Positions 23,445-32,245 of a stretch of DNA of 46,049 bases are shown in pieces. A program made the position numbers and the translations under genes. The DNA lies in NCBI GenBank assembly GCA_025922945.1, contig JAICGW010000009.1, forward strand, positions 1 through 46,049, given 5' to 3'. The notes below the pieces were generated by a model. The model searched no databases and was not told where the DNA came from. It saw only the letters and a program-made list of their open reading frames with translations. Numbering within the stretch: the first letter of the stretch is position 1; each line of letters starts with the position of its first letter. The DNA is from Acidimicrobiia bacterium. GTDB taxonomy: Bacteria; Actinomycetota; Acidimicrobiia; Spongiisociales; ZC4RG35.

Positions 23445-24968
23445 TTAGTCAGACCAGGACCCGATCAACTCCTGCTTGAGCCGGGCGAGGCGTGGCGATA
23501 GCGATACGTGATAGACGTGGGGGTTGACCAACCGGCGCACACCGGGGTCGAGCCGTTCCAGGTCGGCGAGCCGCCGGGCTTGCGCAGCCAGGATCTCCTC
23601 ATGGGGCGTTGGACGCCCCTCGAGCTGCACCGGCTCCCCCAGCTCCTCTAGCTCGCTGACCCGCTCGGCCCCCAACCGTCGCTTGGTGCCCGCTTGGCTG
23701 GGATGGTGAAGTTCCAAGGGCGGCGAGGGATTCTCGTCCGCCAGGGCCAGGAGATCCGCCGTTGCCAGGCCCCGCTCGTCATAGATCCGCCAGGCTCTTT
23801 TGGCACCGGGGGTGAGAACCTTGGCCGGGGTGTCCGAGAGCTTGATGGCCGGGACCCACTCCCCCCGATCCTCGATCGCCGCCAACTTGTAGACCCCGTC
23901 GAGATAGGGATCTCCCTGCGAAGTCGCCAGCCGCGACCCGACCCCGTAAACCAGACGTCGAACGATTGCATCGCCATCGGTCCCCAGCCGGTGGGACTCG
24001 TCGAGTATCTGCTCGATGATCTGGCGGATCGTGATCTCGTCGAGCTCACTTGACAGCACGATGACTGTGTCGCCGAACCCGGCCGCGTCCAACATGGCCG
24101 CGGAGCGCACCGCCAGATAGGCGAGGTCGCCCGAATCGAGGCGGATTCCCAGGGGCTTGTGTCCCCCGGCCGCCAGCTTTTCGAAAACGGCGATGGCGTT
24201 GGGCACACCTGACTCGAGGGTGTCGATGGTGTCGACCAGCAACAAGCAGTCGTCGGGGTAGACGTCGGCGTAGGCGGAAAAAGCACCGAGCTCGCCCATG
24301 CCGAGGGCCATAAAGGCCTGCACCATCGAATGAGCATGGGTACCTCGCGGCAGAAAGCCCAGCTCGTAGGAACGGCCCACCAAAGACGAGCCCGAGGCGC
24401 CCCCGATCAGTGCCGCCCTGACGACAGAGTGCGCTCCCGAGCCCTGGGCCCGGCGAGCACCGAACTCGAGCACGTTCCCACCCCGGGCCGCTTCCCAGAG
24501 ACGCGAGGCCTTGGTAGCGATGAGCGTTTCGAAGTTGAGGTGGTTGAGCAGGGCGGTCTCGACGAGCTGGCAGAGGATCAGGGGACCCTCGACCACCGTC
24601 AGCGGCACGCCCGGGTGGACGACCCTTCCTTCGGGGATCGCCGTCAGCCGCAGCGCGGAGAAATCGGCGTGCTCTCCGAGCCAGTCGAGAAAGTCGGGCG
24701 AGAACATCTTGTCGCCGGTAGTCGTCGGGTGACCAGCGATGGGATCGATTTCGAAAGGATCGAAGTGGGCGCCTTTCAGCCAATCGAGGAACGTGCGGAG
24801 CCCGGCGGTGACCGCATATCCGGCCTGATGGGCTCCGTAGTCGGGATAGCTGCGAAAAAAGTGCTCGAAGCGAGCCGGACGTTCATGAAGGCCGGCCCGG
24901 AAATACACCTGGGCCATCGTCAACTGGTACTGATCGGTGAGCAGAACGTCAGAGGCCAAATCACGCAT
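23445..24968 (-). CDS. pncB: Nicotinate phosphoribosyltransferase
   Basis: 507 residues. It begins with [35 protein letters not shown], the typical NAPRTase opening. Further motifs are [41 protein letters not shown] with the active-site His, [14 protein letters not shown] and [16 protein letters not shown] (phosphoribosyl binding). It makes nicotinate mononucleotide from nicotinate and PRPP with ATP. The divergent neighbour is a nicotinamidase whose product is nicotinate, so the pair forms the Preiss-Handler salvage branch. The start codons are 20 bp apart, leaving almost no room for separate promoters. GAGG lies 11 bases upstream of the ATG. Confidence 0.95.
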   Translation of the reverse strand: MRDLASDVLLTDQYQLTMAQVYFRAGLHERPARFEHFFRSYPDYGAHQAGYAVTAGLRTFLDWLKGAHFDPFEIDPIAGHPTTTGDKMFSPDFLDWLGEHADFSALRLTAIPEGRVVHPGVPLTVVEGPLILCQLVETALLNHLNFETLIATKASRLWEAARGGNVLEFGARRAQGSGAHSVVRAALIGGASGSSLVGRSYELGFLPRGTHAHSMVQAFMALGMGELGAFSAYADVYPDDCLLLVDTIDTLESGVPNAIAVFEKLAAGGHKPLGIRLDSGDLAYLAVRSAAMLDAAGFGDTVIVLSSELDEITIRQIIEQILDESHRLGTDGDAIVRRLVYGVGSRLATSQGDPYLDGVYKLAAIEDRGEWVPAIKLSDTPAKVLTPGAKRAWRIYDERGLATADLLALADENPSPPLELHHPSQAGTKRRLGAERVSELEELGEPVQLEGRPTPHEEILAAQARRLADLERLDPGVRRLVNPHVYHVSLSPRLARLKQELIGSWSD

Positions 24969-24988
24969 GCGCTATCTAACCTCGTTCC

Positions 24989-25579
24989 GTGCCTCACTAC
25001 CTCTTCCAAGAGAACCAAGCCCTCGTCATCGTGGATTGCCAAAACGACTTCGCCGATCCCAACGGGAGTCTCTATGTCAAGGGCGGGGAGGAGATCGCGG
25101 TGGCCATCAACGAAATTGTGATCGAGGCGGGACGCAGAGGGGTGCCGGTGTTCTACACCCAGGACTGGCACCCCGACTCCACTCCCCATTTCGAAAAGGA
25201 CGGAGGTATCTGGCCCGTGCATTGCGTCATGGGAACGTGGGGAGCTGAGATCCACCCCGCACTGGCGGTAGAAGGGCCGGTGGTCCGCAAGGGCGCCAAT
25301 GGCGAGGATGGATATTCGGGCTTCACGATGCGGGATCCAGAGAGCGGTGAGGAGCAGCCAACTGAGCTGGCAGCCCTGCTCACCAAGGCAAGTCCGTCCG
25401 AGTTGGTCGTGTGCGGGCTGGCTCTCGACTATTGCGTGAAGGCCACTGCCCTGGACGGGTTGCGCCTCGGCTGGAAAGTATCGGTGCCTTTGGCCCTCAC
25501 GGCTGCTGTCGGCCTCAACCCCGGTGACGGCGACAGGTCAATCACCGAGCTGAATGCCGCAGGAGCCAACGTCGTTTAG
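24989..25579 (+). CDS. pncA: Nicotinamidase (isochorismatase fold)
   Basis: 196 residues. The catalytic triad is Asp16 (VIVDCQNDFADP), Lys101 (VVRKGANGEDGYSGF) and Cys149 (VCGLALDYCVKATALDG). The metal site is visible in TQDWHPDSTPHF. It hydrolyses nicotinamide to nicotinate, feeding the divergent nicotinate phosphoribosyltransferase. The GTG start at 24989 directly precedes the first strand and has no clear Shine-Dalgarno, so it may be translated from a leaderless or very short-leader mRNA. Two strong inverted repeats follow the stop. Confidence 0.94.
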   Translation: MPHYLFQENQALVIVDCQNDFADPNGSLYVKGGEEIAVAINEIVIEAGRRGVPVFYTQDWHPDSTPHFEKDGGIWPVHCVMGTWGAEIHPALAVEGPVVRKGANGEDGYSGFTMRDPESGEEQPTELAALLTKASPSELVVCGLALDYCVKATALDGLRLGWKVSVPLALTAAVGLNPGDGDRSITELNAAGANVV

Positions 25580-25611
25580 CGGACCGCTGATCCACCCGGC
25601 CTCGTAAGATC

Positions 25612-25653
25612 GCGTGGCCGGTCGACACGGAACTCACGATCGACCGGCCACGC
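25612..25653. terminator. 14-bp perfect inverted repeat after pncA
   Basis: GCGTGGCCGGTCGA (25612-25625) and TCGACCGGCCACGC (25640-25653) form a perfect 14-bp stem with a 14-nt loop. It lies between convergent pncA and the SBP gene, as expected for a bidirectional terminator. No U-run follows. Confidence 0.6.
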
Positions 25654-25665
25654 TGGCCGACAAGC

Positions 25666-25701
25666 TCCGGCGGGCGTTGGGGACCGTCCCGGCCCGCCGG
25701 A
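25666..25701. terminator. Second inverted repeat between pncA and the SBP gene
   Basis: TCCGGCGGGC (25666-25675) pairs perfectly with GCCCGCCGGA (25692-25701), and the loop holds a further GGGAC-C-GTCCC palindrome that can extend the hairpin. It ends about 15 bp before the SBP stop, so it fits best as the terminator of the minus-strand SBP gene. Confidence 0.55.
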
Positions 25702-25716
25702 ACTCTGGCGTTCTTG

Positions 25717-27597
25717 TTACTTGACACTCCTCACCAATGACTGCATCCCCTCCAGGTTCTGGATTCCGGAGAGTGTCTCGAGAAACGGATAGTCGACGGA
25801 GCTTTCTCGATAGACCTCGAAGATTCCCGAGTCGAAAAGAATCACGTAGGGCTTCTCGGCGGCGATGACTTCCTCCATGCTCCATAGGAGGTCGTAGGCC
25901 TCGGCCGCATCGCGGGTGGAGTTGTAGCGATCAAGCAACCGCTCGAAATTTGCGTCATTGAAGCCGGTGGCGTTGTTGCCTCCGGTGGTGATGGTGTCAT
26001 GTCGCGCCGACCAGAAGGCTTCGTGGTGAGTGGGCCAGGCCGGGCTTCCCAGCGTCCAGCCGAGGATGAACATGTCGAAGTCGAGTTCCCCCTCTGAGTT
26101 GGGGACGTACACGCGAGAGATCAGGGTGTCGAAGTCAGTCGGGTTGGCCTCGGCTTGGAAACCGAGTTGCTCGAGCCACGTTTCCATCCAGACTGCGTAG
26201 GTGGCACGCAACGGGTCGTAACCGGGACCGGGGGCGAGGATTTCGAGGGTGGGCACAGCTCGACCCTCGTAAGAAATCCCCGAGCCCGGTAAGACGCCGT
26301 GGCCCTCGGCGTCCATCATTGGCTCTACCTTCCATGTGAATCCCGCCGACTCCAAGAGGTGGAGAGCCTGGGCCAGCCTTTCTTCGGTGGTCTTGCCGAC
26401 ATATGCGGACGCAATCTCGTCCGCCACGTCCTGGTTGAACCACCTCTGGTTCCCCCTCGGAATCGATGCATACATGGGAATGGCCGCTCCCTGGAGGACG
26501 CTCTCCGCCATGAACTCCTTGTCGATCATGAGCGCCAAGGCGTCGCGAAACTCCGGAATGCTCATCGGAAAACGTCTCAGGTTGAACGCCAGGTACCGGA
26601 AGCCATTGGTCCCATTGGTGATTGCGGCCAGGTTGGGGTCGCGGGCGAGTTCTCCCGCAAGACCGCGCGGCAATCCCAGCGGATTCAAGATGTAGTCGAT
26701 CTCACCGGCCCGCAGGGCCAGCGCGGCAGCCGCTTGGCTTTGATAGATGCTGAAGAAGGTGTCGCTGACGAAGGGGCCGTTGTCAAAGGCGAGCCCTCCC
26801 GATTCGACGCCCTTCGATCTTCCGTAATACGAGAGGTTGGCGATCGAGTGGGCGAAGGCCCCAGCTTCTAATTCATCGAAGATCATCGGTCCACCCGAGG
26901 GATCTCCCCTGCCGGAAGTCTGGTAGAGAGCGGCGACTGGGTCGCGGGTGGCCGAAGCGCTGACAACTGCTGCCTCCCAGAAGTGGGCGGGCATGATCGG
27001 AGCTACCCCAACACTGTGGGGCCAGACGGCGAGGCCCGGTGCCCGATTGAAATCGAACCGGACGGCGTGATCACCGATAGCTTCGACGTTGGTGAGACCG
27101 ATCTGATCGGGGTCGCCGGGGTCGGGAAGCGGATAGCCCTGAAGCCAATTACCCCCCAGCCCGAGGTCGCGCACCGTCTCGAAGGTAAAGACGACATCGG
27201 CCGACGTGATCGGCGCCCCGTCGCTCCAAGTGGCGTCCCTTCGCATCGGTACTGTCACTGCCCAGCCCGACGGACTCTCGATCGCTCTGGGGATGGCGGT
27301 CGTGGCGGCTAGGTCCGATTCCAATTCGACCCCCGGATAGTTCACGGTGAAGAGCGCCGGCTTCGTCGGAGCCAGGACATAGGTGTTCCACACGCTGGCG
27401 TCGGTGTCCTGGGCAGCCCAGAAATTGTCGGTGGTGGTCTCGCCCAGTAAGCCGATCTTGTAGCTCGAGAGCGGGTCGTCGACCTCAGGTGGGCTGAATT
27501 CTCCCAACCCCGGTGTCGCCTCGTAGATCGTCCGCTGACAGCCCGCGCCCAAGAGCAGGAAGACGATGGCTGCGAGCAGGAATCGGGATGTCGTCAT
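25717..27597 (-). CDS. ABC transporter substrate-binding lipoprotein, SBP_bac_5 (peptide/opine type)
   Basis: 626 residues. A lipoprotein signal ends in LLLGAGC with Cys20 as the lipidation site. The mature protein has family 5 SBP landmarks: RDATWSDGAPITSADVVFTFETVRD, AVRFDFNRAPGLAVWPHSVG, AGEIDYILNPLG, FRYLAFNLRRFPMSIPEFRDALALMIDKEFM and ILGWTLGSPAWPTHHEAFW. It should bind oligopeptides or another solute outside the membrane for an ABC importer. No permease or ATPase gene is adjacent; the next genes are pncA and a PHP hydrolase, so it is an orphan here. The normal family length is about 530-620 aa. Start ATG 27597. Confidence 0.9.
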   Translation of the reverse strand: MTTSRFLLAAIVFLLLGAGCQRTIYEATPGLGEFSPPEVDDPLSSYKIGLLGETTTDNFWAAQDTDASVWNTYVLAPTKPALFTVNYPGVELESDLAATTAIPRAIESPSGWAVTVPMRRDATWSDGAPITSADVVFTFETVRDLGLGGNWLQGYPLPDPGDPDQIGLTNVEAIGDHAVRFDFNRAPGLAVWPHSVGVAPIMPAHFWEAAVVSASATRDPVAALYQTSGRGDPSGGPMIFDELEAGAFAHSIANLSYYGRSKGVESGGLAFDNGPFVSDTFFSIYQSQAAAALALRAGEIDYILNPLGLPRGLAGELARDPNLAAITNGTNGFRYLAFNLRRFPMSIPEFRDALALMIDKEFMAESVLQGAAIPMYASIPRGNQRWFNQDVADEIASAYVGKTTEERLAQALHLLESAGFTWKVEPMMDAEGHGVLPGSGISYEGRAVPTLEILAPGPGYDPLRATYAVWMETWLEQLGFQAEANPTDFDTLISRVYVPNSEGELDFDMFILGWTLGSPAWPTHHEAFWSARHDTITTGGNNATGFNDANFERLLDRYNSTRDAAEAYDLLWSMEEVIAAEKPYVILFDSGIFEVYRESSVDYPFLETLSGIQNLEGMQSLVRSVK

Positions 27598-27679
27598 CAG
27601 TCTCCAAGAACTCGGGGAGACGCTGGTCCCGGTGCGCTCGGCCTTTTATGCCTCCGAGTGGCCGTTGCATTTCATGGGA

Positions 27680-28582
27680 TTACATAGCCACCAATGGCTG
27701 CACCCAGGCGGTGCCACTTGGATCCACTACTCGCGCCCTTAACGAAGAGGCGCTCCTCAATCGGCAGAAGCCGATCTCCCCTTCGACCCGTTCGACCACT
27801 TCGCCGTCGGCGATGAACTCGATAAGCGAGGCGCCGTAGGTGACGATTCGAAGGCTCTCTCCCGATCGAACTTCGATCTGAGACAGCTCTGGACCATTGG
27901 AGGCATAGAAACGACCGGCGGCCAGGGAGGCGGTCAAAGCCGCCGAGGTTTTTTCCTCGGCTTCTACCACCACCCACCCCCGGCCGGGATTCGAGAACTC
28001 CGTGCCCCACTCCTGGAAGTAGTGGGCGTCATCGACCGCCAGCCCAAACACGCGTTGGCCTTGCAGGAGCAACAGGTCCCAGACGGTGTCCATCGACGGC
28101 AGGTCGTCGGTGCCATCGTTGTAGGAGAGAGGGTGGCCGTTATAGACCTCGAAAAACTGCAGTTGGCGGAGGGCAGCGAGATCCTTCCATCCCACCGATG
28201 ACCAGAAGTTGGGGTGGTTGACCGAGGCCATCCCGCCGTTTTCGACGATCCGATCGACCAAGCCCTGGAGGACGCCTGGGACCGATTCCCCTCCCACGTC
28301 TCCGAGCGACGAGCTGGTTCCATAGCCATTGACGTGGAGGGCATATGTGCGCTCGTCGTCTTGCCACCAGCTCGTCAACTCCTCCCCTGGAATGAGGTGA
28401 AGGCGTCGTCCCTCGTCCAAAAGCTCGGACTGCAGAAAGACCGGATCGAAGCGGACGTTGTGGTCGGAAATGCAGAGGAAGTCGTAGCCGGCGTCGTCGT
28501 ACCACCGCGCCACTACCCCCGGGGGACTATCCCCATCGGAGAGCGAGGTGTGGGTGTGCAAGTTGCCCTTGAACCAAGGCAT
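27680..28582 (-). CDS. CehA/McbA-type PHP domain metallohydrolase
   Basis: 300 residues from ATG 28582. The PHP metal motif opens the protein: FKGNLHTHTSLSDGD (His-x-His), followed by YDFLCISDHN, LIPGEELTSWW and GGMASVNHPNFWS. LFGLAVDDAHYF-like text (VFGLAVDDAHYFQEWG) supplies the last ligand pair. The C-terminal 90 residues form a beta-domain (AALTASLAAGRFYASNGPELSQIEVRSGESLRIVTYG) typical of the CehA/McbA group. It is likely a phosphoesterase or carbamate/ester hydrolase; the substrate is unknown. The tracked start at 28636 adds 18 residues with no conserved content and runs into the intergenic region. It lies 82 bp downstream (in genome order) of the SBP start, both on the minus strand. 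Confidence 0.85.
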   Translation of the reverse strand: MPWFKGNLHTHTSLSDGDSPPGVVARWYDDAGYDFLCISDHNVRFDPVFLQSELLDEGRRLHLIPGEELTSWWQDDERTYALHVNGYGTSSSLGDVGGESVPGVLQGLVDRIVENGGMASVNHPNFWSSVGWKDLAALRQLQFFEVYNGHPLSYNDGTDDLPSMDTVWDLLLLQGQRVFGLAVDDAHYFQEWGTEFSNPGRGWVVVEAEEKTSAALTASLAAGRFYASNGPELSQIEVRSGESLRIVTYGASLIEFIADGEVVERVEGEIGFCRLRSASSLRARVVDPSGTAWVQPLVAM

Positions 28583-28589
28583 CCGGACC

Positions 28590-28650
28590 GATTCTCGCGG
28601 GCCTGTGAGCTTCGTCCCCGCCCTGGGTAATCTCAATTGGGGCGAGAATC
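28590..28650. promoter_or_regulatory. GCGAGAATC element facing both divergent genes
   Basis: The nine bases GCGAGAATC occur on the minus strand (28598-28590) just before the PHP gene and on the plus strand (28642-28650) before the small membrane protein gene. Their centres are 52 bp apart. Each copy has the same orientation relative to its gene. They could be -10-like elements (GAGAAT) or half-sites of a shared regulator. Confidence 0.35.
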
Positions 28651-28667
28651 CCGTTAGGAACTATGAA

Positions 28668-28826
28668 ATGATCTTTGCATACATTGATCCCGGAACCGGG
28701 AGCTTGCTGCTCCAGGCCATCCTCGGCGGAATCGCCGGACTGGCCGTGTTCTTCAAGACCACAGGTCGGCGACTGTTTCGTCGCCACAAGAACACACCGG
28801 TCGAAGCGGAAACCACCGACGCCTAA
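28668..28826 (+). CDS. Small membrane protein with YIDPGTGS motif
   Basis: 52 residues: a short N-terminus MIFAYIDPGTGSLLLQ followed by one membrane helix (AILGGIAGLAVFFKT) and a basic tail (RRLFRRHK). The YIDPGTGS-LLLQ motif recurs in small bacterial membrane proteins found next to sulfatase or methyltransferase genes, as here; no function is known to me. TAGGAAC lies 8 bases before ATG 28668; the tracked start at 28548 overlaps the divergent PHP gene and is rejected. The next gene starts 2 bp after its stop, so it is the first gene of a tight three-gene unit. Confidence 0.75.
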   Translation: MIFAYIDPGTGSLLLQAILGGIAGLAVFFKTTGRRLFRRHKNTPVEAETTDA

Positions 28827-28828
28827 GG

Positions 28829-30190
28829 GTGGACAAGCCCGGTTCGGGTGACGCCTGGTTTGATACGGGCTCCTTTCGTGACCCCGCCAGTCGTGTGCGT
28901 TGGCGGGGAGACCAAGTCGAGCGCGTCCTCAGTCCCCAGGGCCTCGCCGATTGGAAGGCGCTTTCGGAAAGCGGGCTTTTAGAGGCGGAGCACGGGCGCC
29001 TGATTCTCACGGAGCCCGACGTCGACGATGCCTTGCTCCGGCACGAGCGGATTCCCATCTGGACCTATCCGTATGAGTGGAGCTTCGGCATGCTCAAGGC
29101 CGCAGCTCTACTGCAACTCGAGCTAATCGAGTCCGCTCTCGATCGCGGACTCACTTTGAAAGACGCCACTCCCTACAACATCCAGTTCCGGGGGGTAGAC
29201 CCGGTGTTTGTCGACATCGGCTCGTTTCGGCCCTACGAGCAGGGAGAGCCCTGGCTCGGCTACGGGCAGTTCTGCAGGCTCTTCCTCTATCCGCTCATGG
29301 TGCAGGCCCACGCCGGGATACCGTTCCGTCCGCTCCTGCGCGGGTCCCTCGATGGCATCGATCCCGATGTCGCCCGGGCGATGCTGCGCGGCCATCGCTT
29401 CAAATCGGGTGTATTGCTCGATGTGGTGATGCAGGCTCGCGCCCAGCGAAAGACGGCGGGAAGAGACGTCCGCCAGGAGCTCTCGGAGGCCGGCTTCCGG
29501 CCGGAGATGATCAAGGCCAACCTGACTCGCCTCCATCGCATCGTCGCCGGTCTCGATTGGGACCCAGTCGGGAGCACCTGGTCCGATTACAGCGAGTGCG
29601 CTCACGTCGGTACCCAACGAGAACCCAAGGCCGACTTCGTCCGCCAGATTGCAGGCCAGAAGCAAAGAAGTGTCACCTGGGACCTGGGGGCCAATGACGG
29701 ATATTTCTCTCGGCTCGCGGCCCCCCATAGCTCTTGGGTCGTGGCCGCCGACGCCGATGAGCTCGTCATCGATCGGCTATTCCGAGGTCTGCTGAGATCG
29801 GAGACGAAGAATGTGCTCCCAATGGTCTTCGACCTCTCCGACCCTTCTCCGGGGCTGGGATGGCGGGGAAGAGAACGCAAACGGCTCGACGAACGGGGTC
29901 GACCTGATCTCGTGCTCCTGTTGGCTGTCGTCCATCACCTGGTCGTCAGCGGCAACCTCCCGCTGACCGAAGTCATCGATTGGCTGCGATCACTGTCGTC
30001 GGAAGTGGTCTTCGAGTGGGTGCCGCCCACCGATCCCATGGCTCGAAAGCTGGCCCTCAACAAGCGAGCCGGCGAGATCCACGTCGACTATGACGAGTCG
30101 ACCTTGCGCCGAGCAATCGACCAACGCTTCGACATCGCCACAGAATCAGCGCTCGAAGGGCGCATCCTTTTTCATCTCGTCCCGCGGTGA
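28829..30190 (+). CDS. Class I SAM-dependent methyltransferase with kinase-like N-domain (NoeA-like)
   Basis: 453 residues from GTG 28829. The N-terminal half contains GLTLKDATPYNIQFRGVDPVFVDIGSF, which imitates the catalytic loop and metal site of protein kinase-like folds (Asp112, Asn117, Asp129). The C-terminal half has a SAM-binding motif I (VTWDLGANDGYFSRLAA), an acidic strand end (WVVAADADE) and PDLVLLLAVVHHLVV, as in Rossmann methyltransferases. The combination is known from proteins related to rhizobial NoeA and from actinobacterial polysaccharide or lipid loci; substrates are not settled. It is the middle gene of the trio and overlaps the sulfatase-like gene by 4 bp (GTGA). Confidence 0.78.
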   Translation: MDKPGSGDAWFDTGSFRDPASRVRWRGDQVERVLSPQGLADWKALSESGLLEAEHGRLILTEPDVDDALLRHERIPIWTYPYEWSFGMLKAAALLQLELIESALDRGLTLKDATPYNIQFRGVDPVFVDIGSFRPYEQGEPWLGYGQFCRLFLYPLMVQAHAGIPFRPLLRGSLDGIDPDVARAMLRGHRFKSGVLLDVVMQARAQRKTAGRDVRQELSEAGFRPEMIKANLTRLHRIVAGLDWDPVGSTWSDYSECAHVGTQREPKADFVRQIAGQKQRSVTWDLGANDGYFSRLAAPHSSWVVAADADELVIDRLFRGLLRSETKNVLPMVFDLSDPSPGLGWRGRERKRLDERGRPDLVLLLAVVHHLVVSGNLPLTEVIDWLRSLSSEVVFEWVPPTDPMARKLALNKRAGEIHVDYDESTLRRAIDQRFDIATESALEGRILFHLVPR

Positions 30191-32202
30191 CGAACCGACT
30201 CACCCGCACATCTGCGCTCATCACCCTGGCGACGATGGGAGTGGCGTGGCCGGTGCTCGACATCCTCGGCCGCAACGCCGAATTTTTCGTCGCCCGCGGC
30301 TCGGGACGGCTTGAAATCGTGTTGCTGGTACTCGCCATCGGATTCGGAGTCGCCGCCGTAGCCGCCCTGCCGGGGCTGATTCCATCCCGGGCCGGAACCG
30401 CAATTTCGACCGCCGAGGGCGTTGTTCTTGCCACCGTGCTTGGCTATCTCCTTTTTCGCCGGCTCGGGCTCGCTCCCGGAGTGGAGGAAACTCTGGCGGT
30501 TGGGTTCGGGGCGGGAGCTGTGGCGGCTGTTCACCGCAGCGCAGCCGCCCAAAGCCTGGTCCGGCTGCTCGCCTTCAGTCCCTTGATAGTCATTCCCTAC
30601 TTCTTGCTCGCTACTCCCTCGGGCGGCATCGTGACCGATCGGGGGGTGCCGATCGCCTCGGCGGTCGAACCGCAACGGCGGCCTCCGATCGTCTTTCTCA
30701 TCTTCGACGAGTTTCCCCTCGCCTCCCTGATCGACCCCGAAGGCAACCTCCGTCGCGATCGCTACCCGAACTTCGCCGCGCTGGCCGACGACGGCACTTG
30801 GTTTCGCAATGCCATGACCGTTCAGCAGCAGACGGAGCATTCGGTTCCGGCGATTCTCACCGGGATCAACCCCGACACCAGCCTCAATCCGTACGCCGGC
30901 CAATATCCCGGCAGCCTCTTCACCGCTCTTTCCTCGGCCTATCGAATGGAAATACAGGAGACGATGACCCGACTTTGTCCGGTCACCGTGTGCGAACGAG
31001 TACCAGACCTCGAGTCGCGCGGCGTCGAGCCGCTGATCCGCGATGTCGGAGTAATCGCCGGACACACCCTGCTCCCTCCATGGGCCACCACCCGGCTTCC
31101 CCTCATCGACCGCAACTGGGGCAACTTTGGCCAAGCCACCGAGGACTTCAACGCCATCGAAGCCTTCAACGACGCTCGCCGTGACGATCCCCGCGACACG
31201 ATCGAACAACTGATTACCGACATCGAGGAAAACTCTTCAGCGCGGCCGACCTTCTTCTTCGCTCATGAACTTCTCCCCCACAATCCGTGGCAATTCCTAC
31301 CCACCGGGCAGAGGTATCTCCTCGACTCGGAACGATTGCCGGGGAGCGCCTCGACGGGGTGGGGACCCAACGACTGGCTCTCTGCTCAGGCTTTGCAGCG
31401 TCATCTATTGCAGGTGCAATACGTCGACCGTGCCGTCGGAGAAATCATGAATGCCATGCGGGAATCCGGCATCTACGAGGAGAGCCTCCTGGTGGTGGTG
31501 GCCGATCACGGGATCGCGTTGCGGCCCAACATCGAGCACTGGCGCAAGATCACTCCGGAGACGATCGGGGAGGTGGCGGCGGTGCCGCTATTCATCAAGC
31601 CCCCGGCAGACTCGGCGGCCGCCGCGCAGGCCGGCCAAATCGACGACCGACGCGCCCACACCACCGACATCGCTCCCACCGTGGCCGATTTGCTGGGCTT
31701 CGCTCTGCCCTGGACTGCCGATGGCGTATCCCTCTTTGGCCCCGATCCCCACCGAACCGAGACCACGACGACGGGCCCGAGTTCGTCCGCCACGTTCGGA
31801 GTCGGAGGAGACGAGGTGTTGGCGGTGGCCGCGCGAAACGCCGCGTGGTTCCCTAGCGGCGATCCTTACGAATTAAGGCCCCCTGAATCCCCCGACCTGG
31901 TCGGAGATCCCATCTCCGAATTGACCCCTACCAACGACCAGATCCGGATCAGCATTGATCGCCGCCAGGCCTACGAGGACGTCGATCCCGACGGCGACCG
32001 GGTGCCGGCGCGGATCACCGGTCGAGTTTTGGGGTTGCCCGAGGGAGAGGAGACGCTCGTGGCTGTGGCGATCAATGGTGTGATCGAAGCGGTGGTTCGC
32101 TCCTATCACGATCGGGGACGGAGCGGCTTCCAGGCGATGGTCCCTCCCGACCGGTTCCGCCCCGGGGACAACACCGTCGAAGCGATGGCCTTCGATCCCT
32201 AA
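30187..32202 (+). CDS. Membrane-bound sulfatase-like hydrolase/transferase
   Basis: 671 residues. Four membrane helices fall within the first 145 residues (LITLATMGVAWPVL; IVLLVLAIGFGVAAVAALPG; GVVLATVLGYLLF; LLAFSPLIVIPYFLLA). An alkaline-phosphatase-superfamily domain follows: VFLIFDEFPLASL (metal Asp), QQQTEHSVPAILTGI (nucleophile region without the CxPxR formylglycine motif), FFAHELLPHNPW and VVVADHGIALRP. The absence of the sulfatase signature points to a phosphoester- or phosphoglycerol-type transferase rather than a true sulfatase. The C-terminal 130 residues are a beta-rich domain. It probably modifies an envelope polymer or lipid outside the cell together with the two coupled upstream genes. 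The start GTG overlaps the preceding stop. Confidence 0.82.
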   Translation: MTNRLTRTSALITLATMGVAWPVLDILGRNAEFFVARGSGRLEIVLLVLAIGFGVAAVAALPGLIPSRAGTAISTAEGVVLATVLGYLLFRRLGLAPGVEETLAVGFGAGAVAAVHRSAAAQSLVRLLAFSPLIVIPYFLLATPSGGIVTDRGVPIASAVEPQRRPPIVFLIFDEFPLASLIDPEGNLRRDRYPNFAALADDGTWFRNAMTVQQQTEHSVPAILTGINPDTSLNPYAGQYPGSLFTALSSAYRMEIQETMTRLCPVTVCERVPDLESRGVEPLIRDVGVIAGHTLLPPWATTRLPLIDRNWGNFGQATEDFNAIEAFNDARRDDPRDTIEQLITDIEENSSARPTFFFAHELLPHNPWQFLPTGQRYLLDSERLPGSASTGWGPNDWLSAQALQRHLLQVQYVDRAVGEIMNAMRESGIYEESLLVVVADHGIALRPNIEHWRKITPETIGEVAAVPLFIKPPADSAAAAQAGQIDDRRAHTTDIAPTVADLLGFALPWTADGVSLFGPDPHRTETTTTGPSSSATFGVGGDEVLAVAARNAAWFPSGDPYELRPPESPDLVGDPISELTPTNDQIRISIDRRQAYEDVDPDGDRVPARITGRVLGLPEGEETLVAVAINGVIEAVVRSYHDRGRSGFQAMVPPDRFRPGDNTVEAMAFDP

Positions 32203-32245
32203 ATGTGCGAGGGTGGCCCTGCCGATAGGTGGGAGCTGCAGAGAA

